19,429 nucleotides of DNA from an uncultured bacterium (GCA_905214955.1 CAJMON010000060.1:1-19429); one strand, 5' to 3'; counted from the first letter of the stretch, positions 7,591 to 15,399 are shown. Numbers and translations are program-made. The notes: a model not told the origin generated them from the letters alone.

Positions 7591-8679
7591 ATGATTACAA
7601 ACCAGATATTACAATCTACCATTGAAGGTCTGAAAGTCATTTCAAGAATCGACCTGTGCGTGATTGACCTGGAAGGAAATGTTCTGGCATCTACATATCC
7701 GGAGGCGGAAGAGCACAGAGCGTACATGCTGCCTTTTGTGGATTCACCGGCAGACAGCCAGCTGGTACAGGGCTATCAGTTCTTTAAGATCTTTGATGAG
7801 CATCAGCTGGAGTATATTCTGGTGGCGAAGGGCAGCAGCGATGATGTCTATATGGTAGGAAAGATGGCGGCGTTTCAGATTCAGGGACTGCTTACCGCAT
7901 ACAAAGAGCGTTTTGATAAGGACAACTTTATCAAGAACCTGCTGCTTGACAATCTCCTCCTGGTAGACATTTACAACCGTGCAAAGAAGCTGCACATCGA
8001 CACAGAAGCCAGACGTGTGGTATTTTTACTGGAAGCGGATCATGAGAAGGATAATTCTTCTCTGGAAAATGTCCGGACGATGCTGGGGGGCAAGAATGGA
8101 GATTTTATTACCGCTGTTGATGAAAAGAGCATTATTGTTGTAAAAGAACTGGCACCGTCAGACGGATATCCGGAGATGGAGCACACGGCCAGACAGATTC
8201 TGGAGTCTTTAGGCTCTGGGAAAAAAGATGTGGCGCATGTAGCGTACGGCACCATTGTAGACGAGATCAAAGAGGTATCCCGTTCTTACAAGGAAGCCAG
8301 AATGGCCCTGGATGTAGGAAAGATTTTCTTTGCAGAGAGAAATGTGATTGCGTACAGCTCTCTTGGCATCGGCCGTCTGATTTATCAGCTTCCGATTCCG
8401 CTGTGTAAAATGTTTATAAAAGAAATTTTCGGGGGCAAATCGCCGGAAGATTTCGATGAAGAAACACTGACGACCATCAATAAATTTTTCGAGAACAGTC
8501 TGAATGTATCGGAGACATCCAGACAGCTGTACATCCACAGAAATACGCTGGTGTACCGGCTGGACAAGCTCCAGAAGATTACAGGACTGGATCTTCGGGT
8601 GTTTGAAGATGCCATCACGTTTAAGATTGCATTGATGGTAGTGAAGTACATGCGGTACATGGAAACCATGGATTATTAA
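7591..8679 (+). CDS. CdaR/PucR-type transcriptional regulator
   Basis: The 362-aa protein has the architecture of sugar-diacid (CdaR) regulators. An N-terminal ligand-sensing domain (about 1-110, with LCVIDLEGNVLAST and VYMVGKMAAFQIQGLL) is followed by a degenerate GGDEF-like middle region (about 130-255, ending in SYKEARMALDVGK) and a C-terminal PucR-type helix-turn-helix (NVSETSRQLYIHRNTLVYRL...DLRVFEDAITFKIALMV). This C-terminal signature is the firmest evidence. Known relatives are activators responding to glucarate/glycerate or purine breakdown products; the ligand and targets here are unknown. The frame opens at 7537, but AAAGGAG at 7576-7582 selects ATG 7591. It is monocistronic by context, with a near-consensus promoter in front and a terminator directly after. 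Its place next to the glutamine synthetases could mean nitrogen control, but nothing in the sequence proves it. Confidence 0.88.
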   Translation: MITNQILQSTIEGLKVISRIDLCVIDLEGNVLASTYPEAEEHRAYMLPFVDSPADSQLVQGYQFFKIFDEHQLEYILVAKGSSDDVYMVGKMAAFQIQGLLTAYKERFDKDNFIKNLLLDNLLLVDIYNRAKKLHIDTEARRVVFLLEADHEKDNSSLENVRTMLGGKNGDFITAVDEKSIIVVKELAPSDGYPEMEHTARQILESLGSGKKDVAHVAYGTIVDEIKEVSRSYKEARMALDVGKIFFAERNVIAYSSLGIGRLIYQLPIPLCKMFIKEIFGGKSPEDFDEETLTTINKFFENSLNVSETSRQLYIHRNTLVYRLDKLQKITGLDLRVFEDAITFKIALMVVKYMRYMETMDY

Positions 8680-8704
8680 AAGAAGAGTTGCAATGGAATA
8701 AAGA

Positions 8705-8751
8705 GGGTGGGGCTGCGATAAGATAAAAAGAGTATCGTGCCCGACCCTTTT
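8705..8751 (+). terminator. Terminator between the CdaR-type gene and ctpA
   Basis: An interrupted stem pairs 8705-8708 with 8744-8747, 8710-8713 with 8739-8742, and 8716-8720 with 8733-8737, around an A-rich loop. It is followed by TTTT (8748-8751), and the bases AAGA before the stem can pair with that T run. Confidence 0.7.
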
Positions 8752-8775
8752 GTGGTTTATGAGGAGCAGAAATTT

Positions 8776-10008
8776 ATGGAAAAACACGGCAGATTTTTGC
8801 AGGGAATGCTGTGCGGCGTGTGTGTGACAGCTCTTGGACTGGCGGGAGTAGAAATTTTTGATTATGCAGAAGTGACAAAGGCCCAGAGTGCTTCGGAGCT
8901 GAATCTGGATCTGAAGTCCAATTCCAGAAAAATCAAGAAAATTGAGGACATCATCAACGAATACTTTTATGAGGATGTGGATTCCGAACAGGTGGAAGAT
9001 TACATTTACAAAGGGATGATTGCAGGGCTGGATGACAAGTATGCGGCATATTATACGCAGGAAGAGCTGGCCAGGATGCAGGAGTCCACAAATGGAGAGT
9101 ATGACGGCATTGGCGTAACCATTACCCAGGATGCGGACACCGGATATGCCGTGATTGCCGGATGTTACAAGGGAACCCCGGCGGCGGAGGCAGGACTTCA
9201 GGCAGAAGATGTGATCAAAAAGGTGAATGGACAGGACATTTCAGGGATAGATCTGACCAGCATTGTGAGCCTGATTAAGACGGCGGAAGGAGATCAGGTA
9301 ATTCTTACTATTTCCCGAAAAGGAGAGACAGAGGATCTGGAGATTCCTGTGGAGAGACGAAGAGTGGAAGTTCCCACCGTGGAATATGAGATGCTGGATG
9401 GAAACATCGGCTATATTAAGATTGCAGAATTTGATGCTGTGACCACGGAGCAGTTCCGGGAGGCAAAGGCAGCCCTGGAAGAGGACGGAATGGAAAAGCT
9501 GATCGTAGATCTTCGCAGCAACTTAGGCGGCGTGCTGGATACCGTGTGTGATATCTTACGGGAAATTCTCCCGGAAGGTCTGATTGTCTATACAGAAGAC
9601 AAGAATGGAGAGCGGGAAGAATATACCTGTGACGGGACAAAAGAGCTTCAGATTCCACTGGCAGTGCTGATCAATGGATACAGTGCCAGCGCTTCGGAAA
9701 TTTTTGCGGGAGCTGTGAAGGATTACGGCATTGGCACCCTGGTGGGAACCACGACTTACGGAAAAGGGATTGTCCAGCAGACGATTGGATTATCCGATGG
9801 TTCCGCAGTAAAGCTGACCATTGCCAAGTATTTTACACCGCTGGGACACGACATTCATGGAAAAGGCGTGGAGCCAGACGTGGAAGTGGAATTGGATGAA
9901 AAGTTAGCAGGACAGACAGAGATTGCAAAGAAAGAAGACAATCAGCTGCAGAAAGCCATTGAGATTTTGCAGCAGACAGAGCAGGAAGGAGCAGCAGATG
10001 CAGGATAA
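8776..10008 (+). CDS. ctpA: S41 family C-terminal processing peptidase
   Basis: This 410-aa serine protease of the CtpA/CtpB/Tsp family cleaves proteins near their C-termini on the outer side of the membrane. In order it has a short cytoplasmic N-terminus, one hydrophobic anchor (about 8-26), a PDZ domain (about 100-190, with GIGVTITQ and GTPAAEAGLQAEDVIKKVNG) and the S41 catalytic domain. The catalytic pair is Ser305 in YSASASE and Lys330 in YGKGIVQ, with Gln334 four residues on, spaced as in known CtpB. No C-terminal peptidoglycan-binding domain is present. A GTG at 8737 would extend the frame but lies inside the terminator stem; GAGGAG at 8761-8766 supports ATG 8776. It overlaps the next gene by 11 nt, so the two are translationally coupled. 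No separate promoter is obvious, so expression may depend on terminator read-through. Confidence 0.92.
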   Translation: MEKHGRFLQGMLCGVCVTALGLAGVEIFDYAEVTKAQSASELNLDLKSNSRKIKKIEDIINEYFYEDVDSEQVEDYIYKGMIAGLDDKYAAYYTQEELARMQESTNGEYDGIGVTITQDADTGYAVIAGCYKGTPAAEAGLQAEDVIKKVNGQDISGIDLTSIVSLIKTAEGDQVILTISRKGETEDLEIPVERRRVEVPTVEYEMLDGNIGYIKIAEFDAVTTEQFREAKAALEEDGMEKLIVDLRSNLGGVLDTVCDILREILPEGLIVYTEDKNGEREEYTCDGTKELQIPLAVLINGYSASASEIFAGAVKDYGIGTLVGTTTYGKGIVQQTIGLSDGSAVKLTIAKYFTPLGHDIHGKGVEPDVEVELDEKLAGQTEIAKKEDNQLQKAIEILQQTEQEGAADAG

Positions 10009-10795
10009 ACTGATTTTTCGGGAAATGTTGGGAGAACTGAAAAAACTGGCGGATGAGCATGGAAATTATCTCACCACAGATGAAATCAAAGGATTTTTTA
10101 AAAACGGCGGACTGGAAGAAGAACATTTCCAGCTGATTTATGAGTATCTGGCAGGAGAAAAGATTGAGATTGAAGGCTATACTCCCCAAAAGACAGCCGT
10201 TTTAAAGGAAGCAGCCGGAGAAAAGAGTGCAAAGATGGAGTATGAACCGGAGGAAGACGGAAATGCGCCGCTGGAGTTTTATGAGGAAGAGTTAAAAGAA
10301 CTGGAAGCGATTCCGGAAGAAGAAAAATGGAAGCTGTTCCAGATGGCGGCGGCAGGAGACCGCCTGGCAAAGGGAAGACTGACCCAGGGATATCTTCAGA
10401 CCGTTTACGACTTGTCCAGAACCTATCAGTATGAGGGAGTTCCCCAGGGGGATCTGATCCAGGAAGGAAACATTGGTCTGATGCTGGCACTGGAAGATTT
10501 GGAAGTAGGACTCAGCCTGGAAGAATACGAAAAGGGACTGTTTGAAAAAATCCAGAAAGCCATGGAAGAGGCAGTGGAGGAAAATCAGGACCTGGCAGAC
10601 ATGGGACAGAAGATTGCAGATCGAGCTAACCATCTCCAGGAAGCTGTGAAGAATCTGGAAGAGGATCTGGAACACAAAGTGTCTGTGGATGAATTGTCTG
10701 CTTATCTGGAAATGCCGGAAGAGGAGATTAAGGACATTCTCCGCATGGCAGGAGAAGAGATCAAAGTGGATACTACGCAGGATTCCGAAAAGTAA
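9998..10795 (+). CDS. Truncated, acidic sigma-70-like protein
   Basis: The 265-aa product resembles a sigma factor that lacks its promoter-reading parts. Residues 8-60 (LGELKKLADEHGNYLTTDEI) look like sigma region 1.1. Residues 116-168 carry the core-binding region 2.1-2.2 pattern, with GDRLAKGRL, a YLQTVYDLSRTY helix and a classic DLIQEGNIGLMLALE. The next stretch (170-197) aligns with region 2.3-2.4, but the aromatic and basic DNA-contacting residues (FSTYAxWWIRQAI in ordinary sigmas) are replaced by acidic and small ones (LEEYEKGLFEKIQKAMEEAV). A region-3-like segment follows (about 205-255, VSVDELSAYLEMPEEEI), and the protein ends before any region 4. ATG 9998 is preceded by GGAAGGA and overlaps the ctpA end. 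It may bind RNA polymerase without choosing promoters; that is inference. Confidence 0.75.
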   Translation: MQDKLIFREMLGELKKLADEHGNYLTTDEIKGFFKNGGLEEEHFQLIYEYLAGEKIEIEGYTPQKTAVLKEAAGEKSAKMEYEPEEDGNAPLEFYEEELKELEAIPEEEKWKLFQMAAAGDRLAKGRLTQGYLQTVYDLSRTYQYEGVPQGDLIQEGNIGLMLALEDLEVGLSLEEYEKGLFEKIQKAMEEAVEENQDLADMGQKIADRANHLQEAVKNLEEDLEHKVSVDELSAYLEMPEEEIKDILRMAGEEIKVDTTQDSEK

Positions 10796-10839
10796 TGTAA
10801 TAATACAACAAAGAATTTTAACAAATTTGTAATAAATAC

Positions 10840-10868
10840 TTGAAAAGTTGTCTCTTAAATGTTATAAT
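10840..10868 (+). promoter_or_regulatory. Promoter of the surface-protein gene
   Basis: TTGAAA (10840-10845) and a perfect TATAAT (10863-10868) have a 17-bp spacer. The leader to ATG 10937 is about 60 nt, with AGGGGAG at 10924-10930. No hairpin terminator for the preceding sigma-like gene is evident in 10796-10839. Confidence 0.8.
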
Positions 10869-10936
10869 CGGTTCATATTCGAGGGGATGTTATTACGGAA
10901 ACAGAAATGAATTGTTACATTTAAGGGGAGAACACC

Positions 10937-11812
10937 ATGAAAGCCAACCAAACGAGACAGAATGGGAGAAATTATAAAAAGGCACTGTGCGGATATGCGG
11001 CAATGGGAGCTGTGATGATTTTAGGAGCTTCCGGCGGAGCGCTGCTTGCAGTTCAGGCAGCGGAGACTGAGACAGAGACCGTGTTGACAGGTGAAGTACA
11101 GATGAGTGCAGCAGATCTGCTGCTTGGGGTAGGCGGCGAATTGATTGTGGGTGTAGGCCCTGAAAGCAATATTCAGATCAAAGAGGCGGAGACCGAAAAC
11201 CCGGATACCAAGTCCGGTGCAGAATCCCAGGGCAGCACCGAAAGTTCAGGAAGTCAGAGCGGCAGTGAGATCCAGGGCAGTAGTTCTGCGAACACCACGG
11301 GCAGTCCGAGTACAGGCCAGTCCGGTACAGACTCCAATGCGGGAACCGGCGAGACCCAGCCGAGTACAGACTCCAATGCGGGAACCGCTGAGACCCAGCC
11401 AGGTACAGACTCCAATACAGGTGAGCCCCAGGGCAGCACGGATGCAAGTGCAGGTACTCCGGAAACCCAGCCCAGTACTGATAAGATTCAGCCGGCAGTA
11501 AAAGTGCCTGGCAGTACAGCATCTACCGGCAGTGGAAGCAATTCTGCCAACAGCAACACCAAGAGCGGCAGCGGAAGCAGTTCTGCCAACAGCAGCACCA
11601 AGACCGGCAGCAGTGTACAGTCTGGCACAGTTCAGAACAGCAGTAAGACAGATACTGCCAAGAGAGCAGCCGGTACGATTTCTACCAGTCCGGCAGTGAC
11701 CAGTGATGAGACAGAGGTATTTCCCGCAGCAGCAGGTCTTTTTGGAAGCCTTTTGGTGATGGGAGCCGTGGTATCTGCAGACGGATACCAGAGAAAAAAG
11801 AGACAGAGTTGA
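10937..11812 (+). CDS. Secreted Ser/Thr/Gly-rich surface protein with C-terminal anchor
   Basis: The family of this 291-aa protein is not recognised. A basic N-terminus and hydrophobic stretch (about 16-40) form a signal peptide, with likely cleavage after AVQA/A near residue 41. A short ordered-looking segment follows (VQMSAADLLLGVGGELIVGVGPESNIQI, about 54-80). Residues about 85-255 are low complexity, rich in Ser, Gly, Thr, Asn, Gln and Asp, with 13-residue repeats (TDSNAGTxETQPS; GSGSxSANSxTKx). The C-terminus has a hydrophobic helix (AAAGLFGSLLVMGAVV) and a basic tail (QRKKRQS). This resembles a sortase signal, but no LPXTG-type motif precedes it, so it is more likely membrane-anchored. 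A spacer, adhesin-like or wall-spanning role is possible. It has its own promoter and no partner gene. Confidence 0.8.
   Translation: MKANQTRQNGRNYKKALCGYAAMGAVMILGASGGALLAVQAAETETETVLTGEVQMSAADLLLGVGGELIVGVGPESNIQIKEAETENPDTKSGAESQGSTESSGSQSGSEIQGSSSANTTGSPSTGQSGTDSNAGTGETQPSTDSNAGTAETQPGTDSNTGEPQGSTDASAGTPETQPSTDKIQPAVKVPGSTASTGSGSNSANSNTKSGSGSSSANSSTKTGSSVQSGTVQNSSKTDTAKRAAGTISTSPAVTSDETEVFPAAAGLFGSLLVMGAVVSADGYQRKKRQS
11325..11480 (+). repeat. 39-bp tandem repeats in the surface-protein gene
   Basis: The sequence beginning GTACAGACTCCAAT starts at 11325, 11364 and 11403, a 39-bp period. The first two units are nearly identical over their full length. The third keeps only the first part, and a decayed fourth unit (ASAGTPETQPSTD) extends to about 11480. 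Each unit encodes 13 residues and preserves the frame. Confidence 0.85.
11528..11605 (+). repeat. Second 39-bp direct repeat pair
   Basis: Two 39-bp units (11528-11566 and 11567-11605) encode GSGSNSANSNTKS and GSGSSSANSSTKT. The period matches the first repeat block, although the sequence is different. Confidence 0.85.
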
Positions 11813-11897
11813 AATCAGACAAGACAGTTGACAGTTTCCCAGGACATACCAGGAACTCCCCAGACTGGCATGTCCGATTTCGAAATATATTTAAAAG

Positions 11898-11933
11898 GAA
11901 GGCGCTGTGCCAGAGATGGCAGGCGTCTTCTTT
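11898..11933 (+). terminator. Probable terminator after the surface-protein gene
   Basis: An imperfect hairpin pairs 11898-11905 with 11923-11930 and 11908-11912 with 11917-11921 (loop GAGA), followed by a weak TTT run. A second inverted repeat just upstream (11842-11847 with 11870-11875, and 11849-11852 with 11865-11868) has no T tract and may be an additional structure. Confidence 0.5.
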
Positions 11934-11959
11934 GTCGTCAATCTTTTTGGGGAAACACG

Positions 11960-11988
11960 TTGACATTTAAACTGGCCTATTTTAAAAT
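11960..11988 (+). promoter_or_regulatory. Promoter of the ECF transporter operon
   Basis: TTGACA (11960-11965) and TAAAAT (11983-11988) have a 17-bp spacer. The remaining leader to ATG 12021 is about 26 nt, too short for a riboswitch. Confidence 0.75.
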
Positions 11989-12020
11989 GGACAAAAAGAC
12001 TGCGTAAGGACAGGACAGGT

Positions 12021-12881
12021 ATGGGAATCATAGAAGCGGCAAAACTAGTATTTGAATATAAAAAATATGACGAGAACGGCCAGGTGGAAGAGGTAAAAAA
12101 AGCAGTGGACGGCGTGGATTTGAATATCCAGAAAGGGCAGTTCATTGCAATTCTGGGTCACAATGGTTCAGGAAAATCTACACTGGCAAAGCATATCAAT
12201 GCGATTCTGGTGCCCACAGAGGGAACACTGTATGTGGATGGAAAGGACACCCGGAAAGAAGAAAATGTCTGGGATATCCGAAGCAGTGCCGGAATGGTAT
12301 TTCAGAATCCGGACAACCAGATTATCGGCAGTGTGGTAGAAGAGGATGTGGGATTTGGTCCGGAAAACATGGGAGTGCCCACAGAAGAAATCTGGCAGAG
12401 GGCAGAAGAGAGCCTGCGCTGCTGCGGCATGTGGGAGTACCGCAAGGCATCGCCCAACAAGCTGTCAGGCGGCCAGAAGCAGCGGGTGGCCATTGCAGGG
12501 GTGGTGGCCATGCATCCAAAATGCATTGTGTTGGATGAGCCAACCGCCATGTTGGACCCGGCAGGACGCCGGGAAGTACTGCGCACGGTGCGGGCGCTAA
12601 ACCAGGTGGAAAATGTGACGGTGATCCTCATTACCCATTATATGGAAGAAGTGATTTATGCAGATCAGGTGATTGTGATGGATGAAGGAAAAATCGTGAT
12701 GCAGGGAACGCCAAAGGAGATTTTCTCCCAGGTGGACCAGCTAAAACAGTACCGTCTGGACGTTCCGCAGGTGACACTGCTGGCGCATGAACTTCGAAAA
12801 GCGGGGCTGGATCTCCCAGAGGGGATCTTAAGCCGGGAAGAATTGGTGAAAAACTTATGTCAATTAAAATCCAAGAATTAA
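12021..12881 (+). CDS. ecfA1: ECF transporter ATPase EcfA1
   Basis: This is one of the two ATPases that power the shared module of group II energy-coupling factor transporters, which import vitamins and other micronutrients with interchangeable S components. The 286-aa product has Walker A GHNGSGKST (46-54), a Q-loop in VFQNPDNQI, the ABC signature LSGGQKQR, Walker B CIVLDEPTAMLDP and the switch His in ITHYMEE. The VFQNPDNQ form is typical of EcfA1. An AAGGA about 10 nt before ATG supports the start. It overlaps the next gene by 25 nt, so EcfA1 and EcfA2 production is coupled. No S-component gene is adjacent, as expected for a shared module. Confidence 0.95.
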   Translation: MGIIEAAKLVFEYKKYDENGQVEEVKKAVDGVDLNIQKGQFIAILGHNGSGKSTLAKHINAILVPTEGTLYVDGKDTRKEENVWDIRSSAGMVFQNPDNQIIGSVVEEDVGFGPENMGVPTEEIWQRAEESLRCCGMWEYRKASPNKLSGGQKQRVAIAGVVAMHPKCIVLDEPTAMLDPAGRREVLRTVRALNQVENVTVILITHYMEEVIYADQVIVMDEGKIVMQGTPKEIFSQVDQLKQYRLDVPQVTLLAHELRKAGLDLPEGILSREELVKNLCQLKSKN

Positions 12882-13711
12882 CACATATTTACGGGGAAGG
12901 AACCGCTTTTGAAAAAGCGGCCTTAGACCACATCAGCCTGGAAATTCCGGATGGTCAGTTCCTTGGGATTATCGGGCATACAGGTTCTGGAAAATCCACG
13001 CTGATCCAGCATTTAAACGGCCTGTTAAAAGGAACTTCCGGAACCATCTATTATAATGGAGAAGATATTTACCAGGAAGGATACGATCTGCGCGCCTTGC
13101 GGGGAAAAGTAGGATTGGTCTTTCAGTATCCGGAGTACCAGCTCTTTGAGATTGATGTCTTTACGGACGTGTGCTTTGGCCCCAAAAATCTGGGACTGCC
13201 CCAGGAAGAAGTAGAAAAGCGGGCAGAAGAAGCCTTGGAGCAGGTAGGATTTCTAAAAGAAGCGTATAAGAAATCGCCTTTTGAACTATCCGGAGGGCAG
13301 AAACGCCGGGCAGCCATTGCAGGCATTCTTGCCATGCATCCGGAAGTGCTGATTCTGGATGAGCCTACTGCAGGATTAGACCCCAAAGGAAGAGATGAGA
13401 TTCTGGATCAGATTTCCAAGCTTCACAGGGAGAGAAAGATTACCGTCATTTTAGTGTCCCACAGCATGGAAGACATTGCCAACTATGTGGAGCGGATGAT
13501 TGTGATCAATGATGGAAAAGCCATGTTTGACGGGACACCAAGAGAAGTCTTCCGCCATACAAAAGAATTGGAGGGCATTGGCCTTGCAGTGCCTCAGGTG
13601 AACTATGTTGTAAAAAATTTAAAAGCGGCAGGATGGAACATTGATACCGATGCCATTACGGTGGAAGAAGCCAAAAATGCGATTTTGACGGCTATGGGGA
13701 GGAACGTATGA
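12857..13711 (+). CDS. ecfA2: ECF transporter ATPase EcfA2
   Basis: The second ATPase of the ECF module forms a heterodimer with EcfA1 and drives EcfT. The 284-aa product has Walker A GHTGSGKST (40-48), VFQYPEYQLFE (the Q-loop form typical of EcfA2), the signature LSGGQKRR, Walker B VLILDEPTAGLDP and the switch His in VSHSMED. It begins inside ecfA1 without a strong ribosome binding site, which fits translational coupling. Its stop overlaps the ecfT start as ATGA. Confidence 0.95.
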   Translation: MSIKIQELTHIYGEGTAFEKAALDHISLEIPDGQFLGIIGHTGSGKSTLIQHLNGLLKGTSGTIYYNGEDIYQEGYDLRALRGKVGLVFQYPEYQLFEIDVFTDVCFGPKNLGLPQEEVEKRAEEALEQVGFLKEAYKKSPFELSGGQKRRAAIAGILAMHPEVLILDEPTAGLDPKGRDEILDQISKLHRERKITVILVSHSMEDIANYVERMIVINDGKAMFDGTPREVFRHTKELEGIGLAVPQVNYVVKNLKAAGWNIDTDAITVEEAKNAILTAMGRNV

Positions 13712-14514
13712 TCAGAGACATTACACTTGGACAATATTATCCAGCGAATTCCCCGATTCATAAACTGGACCCCAGAGTCAAGTTAGGCGGCACCATGCTG
13801 TTTATCATTACCCTGTTTTTGTACAAATCCTTTGCCGTGTATGCGGTAGCAGCCTTGTTTTTGGCAGCGGTGATCCGGATTTCCAAGGTTCCGTTTAAAT
13901 TTATGACCAGAGGCTTAAAAGGGATTTTTGTTCTGTTGATGATTACCGTGGTATTTAACCTGTTTCTCACGCCTGGTACGGCCGTCCTTCAGATCTGGAA
14001 GCTGACCATCACAAAGGAAGGCATCCGGCAGTCCGTCTTTATGGCGATCCGTCTGGTGTTTTTAATCCTTGGATCTACGATTATGACCCTGACTACCACA
14101 CCCAACCACCTGACAGACGGTCTGGAAAAAGCCCTGGCACCGCTGAATAAAATCCATATTCCGGTGCATGAAATTGCTATGACCATGTCCATTGCCCTGC
14201 GTTTTATTCCTATTTTAATGGAAGAAACAGACAAGATTATGAAAGCGCAGATGGCAAGAGGTGCAGATTTCGAGTCAGGAAATCTGATCCAGAAAGCGAA
14301 AAACCTGGTGCCCCTTCTGGTGCCCCTGTTTATTTCGGCGTTTCGCAGAGCCAATGACCTTGCAATGGCCATGGAAGCCAGAGGCTACCGGGGCGGGGAA
14401 GGACGGACAAAAATGAATCCCCTGATCTACCGCAAGGCAGATTATCAGGGCTACGCAGTCTTATTTGGCTACGTGGCTGTGGTGATTTTGACAGGAACAC
14501 TGGTGAAAATATGA
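13708..14514 (+). CDS. ecfT: ECF transporter transmembrane protein EcfT
   Basis: This membrane scaffold links the EcfA1/A2 ATPases to the substrate-binding S components. The 268-aa product has about five to six hydrophobic segments (for example LGGTMLFIITLFLYKSFAVY, VLLMITVVFNLFLTP and a C-terminal VLFGYVAVVILTGTLV). It also has the two family Ala-Arg-Gly coupling-helix motifs, QMARGADF and MEARGYRG. It starts with an ATGA overlap on ecfA2 and ends with an ATGA overlap on truA, so all four genes form one tightly packed operon. Confidence 0.94.
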   Translation: MIRDITLGQYYPANSPIHKLDPRVKLGGTMLFIITLFLYKSFAVYAVAALFLAAVIRISKVPFKFMTRGLKGIFVLLMITVVFNLFLTPGTAVLQIWKLTITKEGIRQSVFMAIRLVFLILGSTIMTLTTTPNHLTDGLEKALAPLNKIHIPVHEIAMTMSIALRFIPILMEETDKIMKAQMARGADFESGNLIQKAKNLVPLLVPLFISAFRRANDLAMAMEARGYRGGEGRTKMNPLIYRKADYQGYAVLFGYVAVVILTGTLVKI

Positions 14515-15260
14515 AACGTGTAAAACTGACCGTCGCCTATGACGGAACCCATTACTGCGGCTGGCAGACCCAGCCAAACGGCATCACCGTCCAGGAGGTG
14601 CTGGAAAAGCATTTGTCAGAGCTTCTAAAAGAACCCATCCGCATTGCAGGTGCAAGCAGAACGGATGCAGGCGTCCATGCAAAAGGAAATGTGGCGGTGT
14701 TTGACACACAGGCCAGAATGCCGGCAGAAAAGATTTCTTATGCATTAAATACCAGGCTTCCGGCAGATATCCGGATTCAGGAATCCTGCCAGGTGCCGGA
14801 AAGCTTTCATCCCAGATTTGCCAAAACGGCAAAGACGTATGAATACCGGATTTTAAACCGGCGTTTTCCAGATCCTACAAGGCGGCTGTATTCCTTCTTT
14901 TATCATTATCCTCTGGATGTGGAAAAGATGCAGGAGGCTGCCGGATATCTGGTTGGTGAACATGATTTTAAAAGTTTCTGCACGGCAAAACCGGAAGTGG
15001 AATCCACAGTGCGGACCATTTATTCCCTGGATGTTTTCAAAGAAGGGGAGGACATGATCGTCCTCAGAGTCCGGGGAAATGGATTTTTATACAATATGAT
15101 CCGGATTATTGCAGGGACCCTGATCCGGGTAGGAGGCGGTGCCTATCCGCCGGAGCATGTAAAAGAAATCCTGGAGGCAAAGGATCGAAGCCTGGCTGGT
15201 GAAACCGCAAGACCGGAGGGGCTGACTCTGGTGGAAATTGAATACCCGGAAGAACCATAA
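14511..15260 (+). CDS. truA: tRNA pseudouridine synthase A
   Basis: TruA converts uridines at positions 38-40 of the tRNA anticodon arm to pseudouridine. The 249-aa product is of normal length and carries the catalytic Asp52 in GASRTDAGVHA, the N-terminal YDGTHYCGWQTQPN, FHPRFAKTAKTYEYRI, HDFKSFC and the C-terminal FLYNMIRIIAGTLIRVG. The start overlaps the ecfT stop (ATGA). A strong terminator follows directly. In many Firmicutes truA is followed by rplM-rpsI; here it is followed by a two-component system. Confidence 0.95.
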   Translation: MKRVKLTVAYDGTHYCGWQTQPNGITVQEVLEKHLSELLKEPIRIAGASRTDAGVHAKGNVAVFDTQARMPAEKISYALNTRLPADIRIQESCQVPESFHPRFAKTAKTYEYRILNRRFPDPTRRLYSFFYHYPLDVEKMQEAAGYLVGEHDFKSFCTAKPEVESTVRTIYSLDVFKEGEDMIVLRVRGNGFLYNMIRIIAGTLIRVGGGAYPPEHVKEILEAKDRSLAGETARPEGLTLVEIEYPEEP

Positions 15261-15266
15261 AAAGCA

Positions 15267-15300
15267 GGATGTGCAGAAGAAAAAACGCACATCCTTTTTT
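15267..15300 (+). terminator. Terminator of the ecf-truA operon
   Basis: A perfect 8-bp stem (GGATGTGC 15267-15274 with GCACATCC 15287-15294), with an A-rich loop, is followed by six T residues (15295-15300). Confidence 0.92.
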
Positions 15301-15315
15301 ACACCTTTCTTTCAG

Positions 15316-15345
15316 ACAGAAAAATCTGTCACTTGAACAGAAAGA
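15316..15345 (+). promoter_or_regulatory. Possible LytTR-type direct-repeat operator
   Basis: ACAGAAAAA (15316-15324) and ACAGAAAGA (15337-15345) are direct repeats spaced 21 bp start to start (9-bp half-site, 12-bp gap). This is the geometry of AgrA/LytTR binding sites, although the bases match the ACAGTTNAG-like consensus only partly. A third partial copy, ACAGTAAGA, lies at 15365-15373. The second repeat overlaps the putative -35 of the response-regulator gene, which suggests autoregulation; this is inference. The first repeat also lies in a small hairpin (GACAGA/TCTGTC). Confidence 0.3.
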
Positions 15346-15361
15346 ATTGCGTAAATAAATA
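15333..15361 (+). promoter_or_regulatory. Putative promoter of the LytTR two-component operon
   Basis: TTGAAC (15333-15338) and TAAATA (15356-15361) have a 17-bp spacer. The -10 is weak, consistent with a promoter that needs an activator. Confidence 0.45.
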
Positions 15362-15399
15362 AAAACAGTAAGATAAAGAGAGAGGCAGGAGAAAACAGG

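Noticed and set aside
8737..8775. GTG start extending ctpA
   Set aside because: It lies within the terminator stem; GAGGAG points to ATG 8776, directly before the membrane anchor.
11325..11605. CRISPR array
   Set aside because: The repeats are contiguous, in-frame coding units without spacers.
11842..12020. Riboswitch controlling the ECF operon
   Set aside because: The promoter at 11960-11988 leaves a leader of about 26 nt, and no vitamin riboswitch core was recognised upstream.
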